This document shows positions 8,168-18,250 of a stretch of DNA of 64,000 nt, piece by piece. The stretch's first letter is position 1; the number at the start of each line of letters is the position of its first letter. The notes under the pieces were generated by a model. That model made no database searches. It saw only the letters and a program-made list of their open reading frames with translations, and had not been told where the DNA came from. The position numbers and the translations under genes are program-made. The stretch is from Pectobacterium carotovorum (GTDB lineage: Bacteria; Pseudomonadota; Gammaproteobacteria; Enterobacterales; Enterobacteriaceae). The stretch is taken from positions 124,001 to 188,000 of the forward strand of contig NZ_JAXAFK010000007.1 of assembly GCF_033898505.1 (NCBI RefSeq). Direction: 5' to 3'.

Positions 8168-10267
8168 CTATGCGGTCGGTTGACGCTGCACGGCAAAGCG
8201 TGAAAGCCCTGTTTCAGTATGTAGCGCAGGCAATGCCAGCAGCGTTTGCAGACGTTCAGCAAAATAAGCGTGAACCGGATGCTTGCCGTCCAGCGCACTT
8301 CGCAGCTGTGCTTCTGTAAATGGCGTCAGCCTGAGCAGCGCTTCGAAGATCTCTTTCCGCTCGTCCTGCACGCTGAGTGACAGCGGCGTTACTCCATCAT
8401 CATTGCTTTGGCGGAGATCCGCACCGTAGGCATGTAGTATCGCCAGCATGCGGGCGGATACCGATTCCGGGCGCGGCGGGAAATCAACAGAACGGCGACT
8501 CGTTATCGCACACAGCGCGGGGGTCATTCCGCCTGCGATACGCGCATTCGGATTGGCGCCATAGTGCAGCAACACCTCAAGGCAATGCTGTGCGCCCTGT
8601 TTCGCTGCCAGCATCAGCGGCGTCATCGCGGGCTCACCCCACGCGACGTCCTTCTCTATCCCCTGTTGCAACAGAACCTCAAGCGTTGCTTTACGCCGTT
8701 CGGGCGTCACACTCGTATTATCAATCACTCGATGCAGCGGCGGCGCAAGGGTGCTCGCCGTTTCCGCATTGAGACCAACGCCTTGCTGAATCAACCAGTT
8801 CAGCACCAGCGGACGACACCCTGCCGCAGCGGCATAAACCATGTTCATCCCGTCTGGTGCCGTGCTATGCAGGTTCATCCCACAGGAATGCAGATGCCGG
8901 AAAATATCAAGCAGCACGCTTTCATGCGGGCCGGGCTGTAAATACAGCAACAGCGCCATCCCCAGCGGCAGCGCACCGCTTTCTTGCAGCACATGCTGTT
9001 GATTGAAATCAGCACCGTGCGCGAGCAGCAGATCGAGCAGGTCAGCATGATATTGTCCGGTGGCAATCATCGCCTCACAGAGCGTATAAAGCGCTGGCCA
9101 CGTTGTCGGCGTATCGTCCTCCTCCTCCCACATCGTATAGCCAATATTGGGAGAAGCACCTGATTCCAGTAGGTGTTCGAGAGAGGAAGAAAACACGCGC
9201 TGGACGCGGCTATCCGTTACCGCAGCTTTGGCTCGCAGCACAAGATATTGCGCCAGCACCGTACCCTGATTGACATCATTTCCGCGCTCAGCATCGCGTT
9301 CGTACTCTGCGTCATCCTCATCATCGTCAGGTTCGTGCTGTTCAAAACGCAGCGGATAACGGCGATCGAGATCGGCAGTCCGTTCCGCAATACGCCGTAT
9401 CAGCGCAGGAGGAAACGACCTTTCCAGCGCATCCAGCAGGACGCTGTGTGCAGGCACATCGCAGCGCATATCCGGGAATCTGTCCAGCAAGAACGCACAG
9501 CACGGCGCAGGCAGGCCGCAATGCAGCGCCAATTCCAGCCAGGTCACCGAGGTTTTCTGTTCCTGATTTTTCAGGGTTTGATTAAATGACAGCGTAAAGC
9601 CCGATTCCAGCATGCCTTCTCGCTCGGCCTGTGCAACGATCGGCTGAAATACTTCCAGCGTCATCCATGACCCGGCATGCCGAAATACCGTTTCCAGTAT
9701 CGACGTCCCCGTCAGGCGTACCGGGCTATCCGCGTGGAACAGCCGCATTAACAAAAAGCGATCCTGCTTTTCCAGCAGAATATCGACGGGATGGCGTTTC
9801 TCCGCCTCGGGGTGAAACAGGACGGGCTGATTGATATCCAACCCGTTTGCCAGCAACAGCTCCAGCATCGTACTGCGCTGAGCATGGGTATAGACCGGGC
9901 TTTCGGGCAGATCAAAAAAGCAGTGTAGCCAACTGCGCCCCTGATTATCATGAAAATCCAGCCGGGCCCCGTGCTGTAAAAGTAATGTCGCAATCTCAGG
10001 AGAGTAAGACGTGATCGCCGCGAAGAGCGCACTTTCGCCCTCAGGCGTTTCGATACTCGCCCCTTTTTCCAGCAGATGGCGGACAAGATCGATTTCCGTG
10101 TCGCGATCCTGACTCAATTGATGCAAAACCGTTTGCCCGCCGCTCAGCACGTTGATGTCGCCTTTAGCCAACAGATAGCGCTCGATCAGTTTCCGCTTCT
10201 TGCTGGTGGGGACATCAGAGAAGCAAATCGCCTCTAACGTATCCGTTTTGGAAGATGAATCAAACAT
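8168..10267 (-). CDS. Large ankyrin-repeat protein, tandem paralogue 1
   Basis: 699 aa, no signal peptide or membrane segment, so probably cytoplasmic. Ankyrin-type helix pairs occur near residues 40-120 (TVLHQLSQ, LVRHLLEKGASIE, IATLLLQHGARLDF) and 470-650 (LNWLIQQGVGLNA, TPLMLAAKQGAQHCLEVLL, LAILHAYGADLRQ). The middle is degenerate and holds a very acidic insert (HEPDDDEDDAEYERDAERGND, around residues 305-325). The first 45 residues share the pattern ICxSxxPxxKK with the next gene, a divergent paralogue. Start ATG 10267 has AAGGA eight bases upstream, and that site overlaps the stop of the upstream paralogue, so translation is coupled. The binding partner is unknown. Confidence 0.85.
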   Translation of the reverse strand: MFDSSSKTDTLEAICFSDVPTSKKRKLIERYLLAKGDINVLSGGQTVLHQLSQDRDTEIDLVRHLLEKGASIETPEGESALFAAITSYSPEIATLLLQHGARLDFHDNQGRSWLHCFFDLPESPVYTHAQRSTMLELLLANGLDINQPVLFHPEAEKRHPVDILLEKQDRFLLMRLFHADSPVRLTGTSILETVFRHAGSWMTLEVFQPIVAQAEREGMLESGFTLSFNQTLKNQEQKTSVTWLELALHCGLPAPCCAFLLDRFPDMRCDVPAHSVLLDALERSFPPALIRRIAERTADLDRRYPLRFEQHEPDDDEDDAEYERDAERGNDVNQGTVLAQYLVLRAKAAVTDSRVQRVFSSSLEHLLESGASPNIGYTMWEEEDDTPTTWPALYTLCEAMIATGQYHADLLDLLLAHGADFNQQHVLQESGALPLGMALLLYLQPGPHESVLLDIFRHLHSCGMNLHSTAPDGMNMVYAAAAGCRPLVLNWLIQQGVGLNAETASTLAPPLHRVIDNTSVTPERRKATLEVLLQQGIEKDVAWGEPAMTPLMLAAKQGAQHCLEVLLHYGANPNARIAGGMTPALCAITSRRSVDFPPRPESVSARMLAILHAYGADLRQSNDDGVTPLSLSVQDERKEIFEALLRLTPFTEAQLRSALDGKHPVHAYFAERLQTLLALPALHTETGLSRFAVQRQPTA

Positions 10268-10278
10268 ATACGACGTCC

Positions 10279-12315
10279 TTATAGCGGCAACGGATGATGG
10301 GAAGACGACGACTCGCCTGCGCTGAGTCGCGCAATCTGTTGGCGTAGCTGATCGGAGAAATAGCAGTAGCGGTTGCCCTGCGCCAGCCAGTCCAGCAGCC
10401 GATGCATGTCATCCAGACTGGGAGACAGTATCTCCAGTAGCGCTTTGAACACCGCTTCGTGTTTATTGCGAATACAGCGAACCAGCAGATCGTTACCCGC
10501 TTCGTCCACCCGCGCGATCGTCACGCCATACTGATGAAGCAGGGTCACAATTCGCGCCGCCGCCGCATCGGCGCGGTGTAGCGCACAGCGCAGGGGTGTC
10601 ATGCCGTTAGCACTGCGGGCATGCGGGTTGGCTCCTCGCACCAGCAGCACCTCGGCACACTTCGCTTCACCATAGTAAGCCGCGCACATTAGCGGCGTGA
10701 ACTGCTCATCAATCGAGAACTCATCAATATTCGCGCCGTTATCCAGCAGCACCGCGACGGTTTCAGCACGTCGCTCCGGCGTCAGCGCTTCATCGCTATA
10801 CAGGCTGATGGTTTTATGCAGAACGGGGGAATTGTCGAATCCGCTCAGCGTGTGAATATCCACACCGTGCGCAATAAGCCACTGTAAAACCTGTGGTCGA
10901 GAGCCTATTCCCGCAGCGGCTGCCGTGTTGATCAGGTAAGCATTGGTCGCCTGCAAATCCATACCGTGTTCGTACAGGTAGTTCATCACCTGAAGCAGTA
11001 CATCTTCATGTGTCGAATTGTAGCCACGCTGAAGCAGCGTAATGCAGAGCGGTTCGCTGACCGCACTTTTCTTCACGTTGAAATTCGCACCGTGTGCCAC
11101 CAGTAAATCCAGCAGATCGGGGCGAAAGTTATTCGCCGACACCATTTCAACGCAAACGAGGTAAAGCAATGACCAGTTCCGCATTTCATAGCTACGCCCC
11201 CCGCTCATTTTATCAACCAGAGGCGACGCACCGTATTGCAGCAACAGGCTCATGGCATCGTAAAAATAGGCGTAATAGTCAGGCTCGCTCAGCGCCTTTA
11301 TCAGACGGTTGTCCACAAATTGCATCATGGCCGAGCTACCGACGTCAGGGTACGCATCGGCCTCCCACCCGCTCTGTTTTTTCCGGCCAGAAGAAATGAA
11401 CAGGGAATAAGGTCGGTCAATATCTGCCGTTTTTTGAATAATCCGCTCCACCAGCGCGGTCGAATAGCGGTTAAGCAAGGCATCCAGAACAAAACTGTAG
11501 TTGCTTAAATCGCAGCGGATATCAGGATAGGTATCAAGCAAGTATTCACAGAGTCGTTCGTCCGCGGCGTAAAAAATGGCCATTTCCAATAGCGATCCAT
11601 CGGTACGGATCTTCTTGTCTTCGGAAAGAATCACACCGGGCTCACGATAAGCCGATCCCCCAGCCCGTTTCACGATCTGCTGAAAGAGCGGGAGTGGCAG
11701 CCACTCGCTTTTATAGTTAAAGAGGCGTTCAAAAATGCCGGTTTCGGCGAAATGAATCGGGATATCAAGCTGAAAGATGTGCTCCAGCAGGCTCACATCC
11801 TTCTCACACATCACGATCTCGATCGGAAAGCTGGTTTCCAGTGATGTCCAGAAAATGGTTTCACGATTGAGATCCAAGCCGTAGCGTAACAATAGATCGA
11901 GCATTTGCTTACGCTGGTCGTCGGTGTAGGTATGTCGATCTTGTGGGCAGTACAGGTAGTTCAGCCATGAGTTGCTGAAGAAATTGAGGTAGTGCACATC
12001 AGCGCCGTACTGAAGGTAGAGCTCGGCCAGTTCCAGATGGAAAAACTCGATCGCATTATGCAATGCGCTGAATCCTCCAGGCTGTTCAATAAAAGCCCCT
12101 TTATCCAGCAGGTAACGAACCAACTCCGTATCCGGCGCGTCCGTATTGACCGTTAGCAAACCGAGTATATTAGCAGTATGGCGCTGCCTTTCATTGATGC
12201 TGCCACCCTGCGCCAGAAAGCGGTCGATTTGTCGTTTTTTCTTTTCCAGCGGTAGTTCTGAACAGCAGATGTCATGCAGACTTTGCTGCTGACGAGATAA
12301 TATTCCCCACATCAT
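10279..12315 (-). CDS. Large ankyrin-repeat protein, tandem paralogue 2
   Basis: 678 aa from ATG 12315 (or 677 from the adjacent ATG 12312), chosen because GAAGG lies 5-8 bases upstream. An in-frame ATG at 12372 has no ribosome site. Ankyrin-like units appear near residues 45-110 (LVRYLLDKGAFIEQPGGFSALHNAIEF, LAELYLQYGADVHY) and 460-650 (VLQWLIAHGVDIH, TPLMCAAYYGEAKCAEVLLVRGANPHARS). It resembles paralogue 1 along its whole length but is well diverged. It lies downstream of frsA on the same strand with only a short gap, suggesting a frsA-ank-ank transcript. No catalytic domain is visible. Confidence 0.85.
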   Translation of the reverse strand: MMWGILSRQQQSLHDICCSELPLEKKKRQIDRFLAQGGSINERQRHTANILGLLTVNTDAPDTELVRYLLDKGAFIEQPGGFSALHNAIEFFHLELAELYLQYGADVHYLNFFSNSWLNYLYCPQDRHTYTDDQRKQMLDLLLRYGLDLNRETIFWTSLETSFPIEIVMCEKDVSLLEHIFQLDIPIHFAETGIFERLFNYKSEWLPLPLFQQIVKRAGGSAYREPGVILSEDKKIRTDGSLLEMAIFYAADERLCEYLLDTYPDIRCDLSNYSFVLDALLNRYSTALVERIIQKTADIDRPYSLFISSGRKKQSGWEADAYPDVGSSAMMQFVDNRLIKALSEPDYYAYFYDAMSLLLQYGASPLVDKMSGGRSYEMRNWSLLYLVCVEMVSANNFRPDLLDLLVAHGANFNVKKSAVSEPLCITLLQRGYNSTHEDVLLQVMNYLYEHGMDLQATNAYLINTAAAAGIGSRPQVLQWLIAHGVDIHTLSGFDNSPVLHKTISLYSDEALTPERRAETVAVLLDNGANIDEFSIDEQFTPLMCAAYYGEAKCAEVLLVRGANPHARSANGMTPLRCALHRADAAAARIVTLLHQYGVTIARVDEAGNDLLVRCIRNKHEAVFKALLEILSPSLDDMHRLLDWLAQGNRYCYFSDQLRQQIARLSAGESSSSHHPLPL

Positions 12316-12381
12316 TGCATCCTTCAACGATCCCCAAACGGGTAAAAAATTGGCAGGTTCTACGCCTGCCATTGATCATGC

Positions 12382-13632
12382 TTAACACACTTTATCCTGC
12401 AACCAACCGCTGATTTGCTGTAGTGCGCGGTGGAAATTCTGGTACACCGGCGAGAAATTAACCGGCAGCAGTTTCCCTTGTGCGGATGAATTCACAATCA
12501 GGCTGGCTTCTTCTTTCGGGCAGAGCGGATCGTTATCCCAGTAGCCTGCCAGCATCGGCGTCGGGCAGCGGCGTCCTAGCAGCCCCTGCGTTTTCAGCGA
12601 ATAGCGCCCCAGCTCGGTTTTCAACGAGGTATCCGTCGAGAACGGCATGCCCAAGCGACTCGCCAGCACATCCATAAACATATCCGGCACCTGCTGCTGG
12701 CGATTCGGATCGCTTAACAGATGATGCACCAAAGGACCGAGACAGGCCACACCGCGTAAGCGCTGCGATTCCAGATACGCCAGCCGAACGGCAATGTTGG
12801 CGCCAAAACGGAAGCCAAACGCGACAACGCGGGAGTGATCGACCCACGGGACATCCGGCAGCGCGCGCAAGACCTGCTGATGCAGGAAACTGGAATCCTG
12901 AGTCAGCTTCCAGCGGGAAGAAAATCCAACGGAAGGAACATCAATCGTCAGCATCGCCATGCCAGCTGGCGCAAAATAGTCCTGAAACAGGCGATGATAA
13001 TCGCTCTGCAACATTTCCAGGCTGCCGCACATCAGAACGGTAGGGAAAGGCGCTTTCGCCTGCGATGGCATATGCAGAAAACCGGTCAGCGTGCCGCCAC
13101 CCGTAATCGGGAAGGTCAGTTCTTTGAGTTCATAAGGCAGGTATTTGGCGGCCTCTTCATAGGCGCGATTTGCCAGCGTTTGCGCCTGCTCCGCCAGCTC
13201 ATCGCCTTTAATATGCGGATAGGCAGCAATGCTGTAGAGGTTGGCAGCATTCAACCAGAACTGCCCGGTTTGTGCGTCATCACCGCTTTCTGTTGCTCGC
13301 TGCTGCCAGTCTGCGCCCTGCTTCGCCCATTCATAAATCCAGTTACCGCCCCGGTAGCCGATCACCGTATCAAGCAGCTGCTCGTTGCTTCTGTCAGCCT
13401 TGCTGGCTGCGATGCGTGACAGCACATCTTCAATTTCCCACGGGTCGACGCCACGCCAAATCCACATCAGCCGGTTAATCATCCGATACCAGCTGCGGGT
13501 CTTCTCCCCTTCCAGCGTAGAATGCAGCCCCTGCACATCCTGACTATTCCGCGTACGTCTGACCAACGTCGAGGTTTCTGGATGTTTAAAGGATGGTTTG
13601 AATAGCGTTTCAGACAGGTTAGCTTGCGCCAC
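12382..13632 (-). CDS. frsA: Esterase-like fermentation/respiration switch protein FrsA
   Basis: 416 aa from GTG 13632: a GGAGG sits five bases upstream and the resulting [26 protein letters not shown] aligns with E. coli FrsA. The in-frame ATG at 13644 would put that ribosome site inside the gene. It is an alpha/beta-hydrolase fold protein. The nucleophile elbow reads GFRFGAN, lacking the usual GxSxG Ser, as in other FrsA proteins. E. coli FrsA binds unphosphorylated EIIA-Glc and shifts cells toward respiration. In E. coli frsA is followed by crl; here two ankyrin genes intervene. Confidence 0.93.
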   Translation of the reverse strand: MAQANLSETLFKPSFKHPETSTLVRRTRNSQDVQGLHSTLEGEKTRSWYRMINRLMWIWRGVDPWEIEDVLSRIAASKADRSNEQLLDTVIGYRGGNWIYEWAKQGADWQQRATESGDDAQTGQFWLNAANLYSIAAYPHIKGDELAEQAQTLANRAYEEAAKYLPYELKELTFPITGGGTLTGFLHMPSQAKAPFPTVLMCGSLEMLQSDYHRLFQDYFAPAGMAMLTIDVPSVGFSSRWKLTQDSSFLHQQVLRALPDVPWVDHSRVVAFGFRFGANIAVRLAYLESQRLRGVACLGPLVHHLLSDPNRQQQVPDMFMDVLASRLGMPFSTDTSLKTELGRYSLKTQGLLGRRCPTPMLAGYWDNDPLCPKEEASLIVNSSAQGKLLPVNFSPVYQNFHRALQQISGWLQDKVC

Positions 13633-13793
13633 AGCAGCCTCCATTAATGTAAACCGCTGTTAGCGGACATCAGACGACTTCTTCGTCACCCGCTAAAGTG
13701 TAACGAACTCAGGCCAGAGAAGACAAACACCAACGGCAGAAACACACGATCGGATCAAAGCCTACGGCAAAAATGATGAGGTTCAAAAACAAC

Positions 13794-13816
13794 AATGCCC
13801 GGCTAAACCGGGCATT
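13794..13816 (-). terminator. Rho-independent terminator of gpt
   Basis: A perfect 9-bp stem (AATGCCCGG / CCGGGCATT) with a 5-base loop. On the minus strand it is followed by TTGTTGTTTTTG, placing it 28 bases after the gpt stop. Confidence 0.85.
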
Positions 13817-13843
13817 GGTGGAAATCGATATTCGCTCTAGCGA

Positions 13844-14302
13844 TTAACGGCCAGACAACGGCGGAACAAATACCACGCCCATGTCCCACGGCTGTTCAAT
13901 CCAGGTGTCCTGCGGGATATCGATCACGTAGTCGTCAACCAGAGGCTTACCAGCTGGTTTGGCGAAAATGGTCACAAAGTGCGCTTTCGGGTACATATCA
14001 CGAATCGCTTTCGCCGTACCGCCCGTGTCAACCAGATCGTCAATCACGATAAACCCTTCGCCATCTCCCTCGGCACGCTTCAGCACTTTCATTTCGCGCT
14101 GGTTGTCGTGGTCATAACTGGAGATGCAAACGGTATCAACGTGACGAATGCCCAGCTCACGCGCCAGCAGTGCACTTGGCACCAGACCACCACGGCTAAC
14201 GGCAATGATGCCTTTCCATTGATCGGCAGGCAGTAAACGCTGTGCCAGTTTGCGGGCATGAATTTGCAACATATCCCAGGTTACGACGTACTTTTCGCTC
14301 AT
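13844..14302 (-). CDS. gpt: Xanthine-guanine phosphoribosyltransferase
   Basis: 152 aa, the standard length. The PRPP-binding motif [14 protein letters not shown] and the flexible-loop region around [22 protein letters not shown] are intact. The enzyme converts guanine and xanthine (and hypoxanthine weakly) with PRPP to the nucleotides, for purine salvage at the inner face of the membrane. It is divergent from pepD, as in E. coli. Confidence 0.98.
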   Translation of the reverse strand: MSEKYVVTWDMLQIHARKLAQRLLPADQWKGIIAVSRGGLVPSALLARELGIRHVDTVCISSYDHDNQREMKVLKRAEGDGEGFIVIDDLVDTGGTAKAIRDMYPKAHFVTIFAKPAGKPLVDDYVIDIPQDTWIEQPWDMGVVFVPPLSGR

Positions 14303-14632
14303 AAAATATATCCCAGCCGAATAAAAGTCGGCTTAATTTGAGTCTGAGGGGGGAAAAAGGTTGCGCGAGATTATAGATAGCCAACAACATAAAAACCAGT
14401 TTTTCTCAACGTGAGAGCCGAGTTTTTCCCGTCAACCTGCACCCTGCCGAGCCCGTTGGTTCATATTGCAGCAGGAAAAATAAGGCAGGGCCGACGGCAA
14501 TTCCCCTGCTTTGATGGAAAATGATATTCTGTTGTGACACGCCATGTTATGTGGCTAACCGCGATTAACTTTTAACCTATAGCCCTGCCCGCCAGAACAC
14601 GAAGGCTGGCCGCTAACAAGGAGACTGAAATA
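14303..14632. other. Divergent promoter region gpt / pepD
   Basis: 330 bp with no gene, holding the divergent promoters of gpt and pepD. A strong AAGGAG (about 14619-14624) precedes the GTG start of pepD. No named operator was recognised. Confidence 0.5.
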
Positions 14633-16093
14633 GTGTCTGAATTGTCTCAACTTTCCCCCCAGCCGCTGTGGGATATTTTCGCCAAGATCTGTTCCATTCC
14701 GCACCCGTCTTATCATGAAGAAGCGTTGGCCGCACACATTCTGGAATGGGCTAAAGAGAAAGGCATACATGCCGAGCGCGATCAGGTCGGCAATATTCTG
14801 CTGCGCAAAGCGGCAACCACAGGCATGGAAAATCGCAAACCTGTCGTATTGCAGGCGCATCTGGACATGGTGCCGCAGAAAAACAACGACACCGTACACG
14901 ATTTCACCACCGATCCGATCCAGCCTTATGTTGACGGCGAATGGCTGAAAGCGCGCGGCACCACGCTGGGCGCGGATAACGGCATTGGTATGGCATCTGC
15001 GCTGGCGGTACTGGCCGATCCAAGTGTTGAGCACGGTCCGCTGGAAGTGCTGCTGACCATGACGGAAGAAGCCGGTATGGATGGCGCATTTGGCCTGCAA
15101 CCAAATTGGCTTCAGGGTGAAATCCTGATCAATACCGATTCGGAAGAAGAAGGCGAGATCTACATGGGTTGCGCAGGCGGTATTGATTTCATTACCCGTC
15201 TGCCGCTGACGCGCGAAGTACCGCCGGCTGGCTATCACACGCTGAAGCTGACGATTAAAGGGCTGAAAGGCGGCCACTCCGGCGGCGACATCCATCTGGG
15301 GCTGGGCAACGCCAACAAACTGCTGGCACGTTTCCTGTCCGAGCAGGCGAAAGCGCTGGATATCCGCATTCTCGATCTGAACGGCGGGACATTGCGTAAC
15401 GCGATTCCACGTGAAGCCTTCGCCACGCTGTCACTGCCAGCGGCGAACGTCGAGTCGTTAAAAGCGCTGAGCCAGGAGTATCTGGCCGTGCTGAAAAATG
15501 AACTGTCCGCCGTTGAGAAAAACCTGACCGTACTGGTGGAAGCCAGCGACAGCAATGAGCACCCGCTAACGCAGGACAGCCGCGATCGTCTGCTGGCGCT
15601 GCTCAATGCCACGCCAAACGGCGTGATCCGCATGAGCGACGAAGTCAAAGGCGTGGTGGAAACGTCACTGAACCTGGGCGTTGTGACGATGGAAGACGAC
15701 CACGCGGAAATTATCTGCCTGATTCGTTCGCTGATCGACAGCGGTAAAGATGCCGTCGTCGGTACGCTGACGTCGCTGGGCCAATTGGCTGGCGCGAAAA
15801 CGTCACCGAAAGGCGGCTACCCAGGCTGGCAGCCGGATGCGCATTCGCCGGTCATGGCGCTGGTGCGCGAAACCTACCAGAAGCTGTTCAACAAGACGCC
15901 AAACATCATGGTGATTCACGCCGGTCTGGAATGCGGTCTGTTCAAGAAACCTTACCCGGACATGGATATGGTTTCCATCGGGCCGACCATCACCGGGCCG
16001 CACTCGCCGGATGAACAAGTGCATATCGGCAGCGTCGATTTGTACTGGAAATTGCTGACAGCGCTGCTGAAAGCGATTCCGCCCCGCGCTTAA
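14633..16093 (+). CDS. pepD: Cytosol nonspecific dipeptidase (aminoacyl-histidine dipeptidase)
   Basis: 486 aa, starting at GTG with AAGGAG upstream; the N-terminus MSELSQLSPQPLWDIFAKICSIPHPS matches E. coli PepD. This M20-family dinuclear zinc peptidase hydrolyses Xaa-His and many other dipeptides in the cytoplasm. Metal-ligand motifs are visible: LQAHLDMVPQ, TLGADNGIGMA, TEEAGMDGAFG, NTDSEEEG and HAGLECGLF. It is monocistronic, with a terminator right after it. Confidence 0.98.
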   Translation: MSELSQLSPQPLWDIFAKICSIPHPSYHEEALAAHILEWAKEKGIHAERDQVGNILLRKAATTGMENRKPVVLQAHLDMVPQKNNDTVHDFTTDPIQPYVDGEWLKARGTTLGADNGIGMASALAVLADPSVEHGPLEVLLTMTEEAGMDGAFGLQPNWLQGEILINTDSEEEGEIYMGCAGGIDFITRLPLTREVPPAGYHTLKLTIKGLKGGHSGGDIHLGLGNANKLLARFLSEQAKALDIRILDLNGGTLRNAIPREAFATLSLPAANVESLKALSQEYLAVLKNELSAVEKNLTVLVEASDSNEHPLTQDSRDRLLALLNATPNGVIRMSDEVKGVVETSLNLGVVTMEDDHAEIICLIRSLIDSGKDAVVGTLTSLGQLAGAKTSPKGGYPGWQPDAHSPVMALVRETYQKLFNKTPNIMVIHAGLECGLFKKPYPDMDMVSIGPTITGPHSPDEQVHIGSVDLYWKLLTALLKAIPPRA

Positions 16094-16128
16094 TCGCCCA
16101 CGAATAAAACGTACACGAGTAAAAATCA

Positions 16129-16157
16129 GGGCGGCGCATAGACGTCGCCCCTTTTTT
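16129..16157 (+). terminator. Rho-independent terminator of pepD
   Basis: The GGGCGGCG / CGTCGCCC stem (one G-T pair) with loop CATAGA is followed by a T-run (CCTTTTTTA), 36 bases after the pepD stop. Confidence 0.85.
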
Positions 16158-16175
16158 ATCCTCAACTAAACAGCC

Positions 16176-17234
16176 TTATCCCCAATCAAACACCAGCTGT
16201 CGCTCAATTTGCGGGTCGAGCAGCGTCACATGTAGCCCAACCAACCGAACGCCTCTGGATTTACGCCGCTCCTGCCAGGTTTGTTGCGCCAGCTTCAGCA
16301 GATCCTGTTTATTCAACATCGGCCACACATGTTCCTGCGTCGTTTGCTGAAAATCATCAAACTTGAGTTTGACGCCCTGACGCGCAATATGCAGATCGGG
16401 CTTCACCCGTTTCAGGCGAACTTCCAGTTCCTCATAAAGCTGTTCGATCAGGTTTTCACACTGTTCCCAGTCGTGAATATCCTGCGCCAGCGTCTTTTCC
16501 ACGCCGACCGACTTCCTCAGCCGATCCGGTGAAATCCGTCGCTCATCGATCCCCTGACATCGCTCCCACAGGACGCGACCAAACTTGCCGAATTCTTTAA
16601 GTAGATCCGCCAGCGCATACCCCCGCACATCCGCACAGGTATGCAGGCCGCGTTCTTCCAGCCGTTTCGCCGTCACTTTCCCGACGCCGGGGATTTTCTC
16701 CAGCGGCAGCGCCAACAGGAAATCATCCACCTGCTCGGGTGTAATCACATATTGTCCATTCGGCTTATTTAACTCAGACGCGATCTTCGCCAGAAACTTG
16801 ATCGGTGCAATCCCCGCCGAGGCGGTCAGATCCAGTTCATCCGCGATGGTTCGACGGATGTCTTCGGCGATGCGCGTCGCCGAGCCGTTGCAGTGCGGGC
16901 TATCGGTGACATCCAGATAAGCTTCATCCAGAGAAAGCGGTTCGATCAGCGACGTGTAGCGAGAGAAAATCTCGCGGATTTGGCGCGAGGTGGACTTATA
17001 CACCTCCATGCGCCCCGACAACAAGGTGAGGTGTGGACACAGGCGCAAAGCGGTTGCCGTCGCCATCGCGCTGCGGACGCCGTAGCGTCGGGCAGGGTAG
17101 TTAGCGGTGCTGATGACGCCACGACGATCGGCGCTCCCCCCTATCGCCAGAGGAATATCGCGCAGGCGCGGGTTATCACGCATCTCAATTGCTGCGTAGA
17201 AGCAGTCCATATCAACATGAATGATTTTGCGCAT
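16176..17234 (-). CDS. dinB: DNA polymerase IV
   Basis: 352 aa from [22 protein letters not shown]; a longer in-frame start upstream is not supported. Y-family translesion polymerase: catalytic acidic residues in VDMDCFYA (palm) and [10 protein letters not shown], a helix-hairpin-helix segment [16 protein letters not shown] near residue 185, and a little-finger domain to the end. It extends mismatched and damaged primer termini during the SOS response. A near-perfect LexA box sits just upstream. The C-terminus QLVFDWG ends in a beta-clamp-binding-type peptide, as in E. coli Pol IV. Confidence 0.98.
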   Translation of the reverse strand: MRKIIHVDMDCFYAAIEMRDNPRLRDIPLAIGGSADRRGVISTANYPARRYGVRSAMATATALRLCPHLTLLSGRMEVYKSTSRQIREIFSRYTSLIEPLSLDEAYLDVTDSPHCNGSATRIAEDIRRTIADELDLTASAGIAPIKFLAKIASELNKPNGQYVITPEQVDDFLLALPLEKIPGVGKVTAKRLEERGLHTCADVRGYALADLLKEFGKFGRVLWERCQGIDERRISPDRLRKSVGVEKTLAQDIHDWEQCENLIEQLYEELEVRLKRVKPDLHIARQGVKLKFDDFQQTTQEHVWPMLNKQDLLKLAQQTWQERRKSRGVRLVGLHVTLLDPQIERQLVFDWG

Positions 17235-17252
17235 ACTGGCCCTCTGACAACA

Positions 17253-17268
17253 CTGTATAAATATACAG
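17253..17268 (-). promoter_or_regulatory. LexA box of dinB
   Basis: CTGTATATTTATACAG on the minus strand matches the SOS consensus CTGT-N8-ACAG with an AT-rich core, differing from the ideal palindrome at one position. It ends 19 bases upstream of the dinB ATG, so LexA bound here would block initiation. Confidence 0.93.
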
Positions 17269-17309
17269 ATCAAAGTCAGTATAGACAAGCAGCGCGATAC
17301 TGCCCGCGT

Positions 17310-18110
17310 TTACTGCACGATCAGCATCACCAGCTTAAATTCGCTCTGCACGGCAGGGTGGAAAGTCTGTTGATGATAGGCAATATCGCCAAGCGAAGGA
17401 TGGTGGAAACGTCGCTCGCCACCTTCACGGGCGGTTACCGCCTGCTGCGACCACCAGAGGTTGAACTCACGGCTTTCTTCACACAGCGCCATCACGACTT
17501 GCCGCACGGCCTCGGCAGACGCGTAATGGCTGGATTCCGCCCGAAACTCCGCCACCACCCGTTTGGCGCGTTCCGGCCAATCGACCACCAGTGAGTGTGC
17601 CAGCGGATTGAGAAACATAAAGCGCAGCAGATTCGGTTCAGGATCGCTTCCCAGCCATCCGGCAAACAGCTGTTCCGACGGCGCATTCCACGCCAGCATG
17701 TTCCAGCAGCCATCCAGAAGATACGCAGGACAGGTAATATGGTGCAGGCTGGCGGCAATCTGCGTATCCAGCGACGTTGCCCTACTCTGCTTCTGAGGAT
17801 CCTTCACGCCAGCCAGACTAAAAAGATAGTCATGCTCTGCGGGTTCCAGCTTTAAAGCCAGCGACAAGCGAGTCAGCGCCGAGGCTGAAGCGGACACATC
17901 GCGCCCCTGCTCAAGCCAGGTATACCAGGTGGTGCTGATGCGGGCGATTTGCGCCAACTCTTCGCGGCGTAATCCGCTGGTGCGCCGCCGCCCGGATGCT
18001 GGCAGGCCGACCATTTCCGGCGAGGTTCGCTCACGCAGCGCCCGTAAGAAAGCTCCCAGTGCCTTTGGGCCGCTCAGAGAACTGGCAGACATAAATGAAT
18101 TTGCAGACAT
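17310..18110 (-). CDS. XRE-family regulator with MmyB-like ligand-binding domain
   Basis: 266 aa. The helix-turn-helix lies at about residues 45-75 (TSGLRREELAQIARISTTWYTWLEQGRDV), a signature of the XRE/MmyB subgroup. Residues 105-260 form the MmyB-like PAS-type domain (CPAYLLDGCWNMLAWNAPSEQLFAGW, LRFMFLNPLAHSLVVDW, HYASAEAVRQVV, EFNLWW), thought to bind fatty-acid-like ligands. It is divergent from yafE; the shared gap carries tandem repeats that are good operator candidates. Divergent placement suggests control of yafE and itself. Confidence 0.88.
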   Translation of the reverse strand: MSANSFMSASSLSGPKALGAFLRALRERTSPEMVGLPASGRRRTSGLRREELAQIARISTTWYTWLEQGRDVSASASALTRLSLALKLEPAEHDYLFSLAGVKDPQKQSRATSLDTQIAASLHHITCPAYLLDGCWNMLAWNAPSEQLFAGWLGSDPEPNLLRFMFLNPLAHSLVVDWPERAKRVVAEFRAESSHYASAEAVRQVVMALCEESREFNLWWSQQAVTAREGGERRFHHPSLGDIAYHQQTFHPAVQSEFKLVMLIVQ

Positions 18111-18200
18111 AACCAGGTGTCCTTTTCATCCTGCTCGTCAAGGCAAGCTCGAGACGGCAACAGCATGAGTGAAAGCGATGTTAATCAAACAGGGAGTATT

Positions 18201-18236
18201 TTATACCCGTATAAATGCTCATATTGTACCCGTATT
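18201..18236. promoter_or_regulatory. Paired TACCCGTA elements
   Basis: A palindrome TTATACCCGTATAA (18201-18214) is followed by a second TACCCGTA (18227-18234), 23 bases centre to centre. They lie between the XRE regulator and yafE and could be operator half-sites. Regulator assignment is inference. Confidence 0.45.
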
Positions 18237-18250
18237 TTTCCCTCACTATA

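Noticed and set aside
13633..13644. ATG start of frsA at 13644
   Set aside because: The strong GGAGG lies inside that version; GTG 13632 has proper spacing and matches E. coli FrsA.
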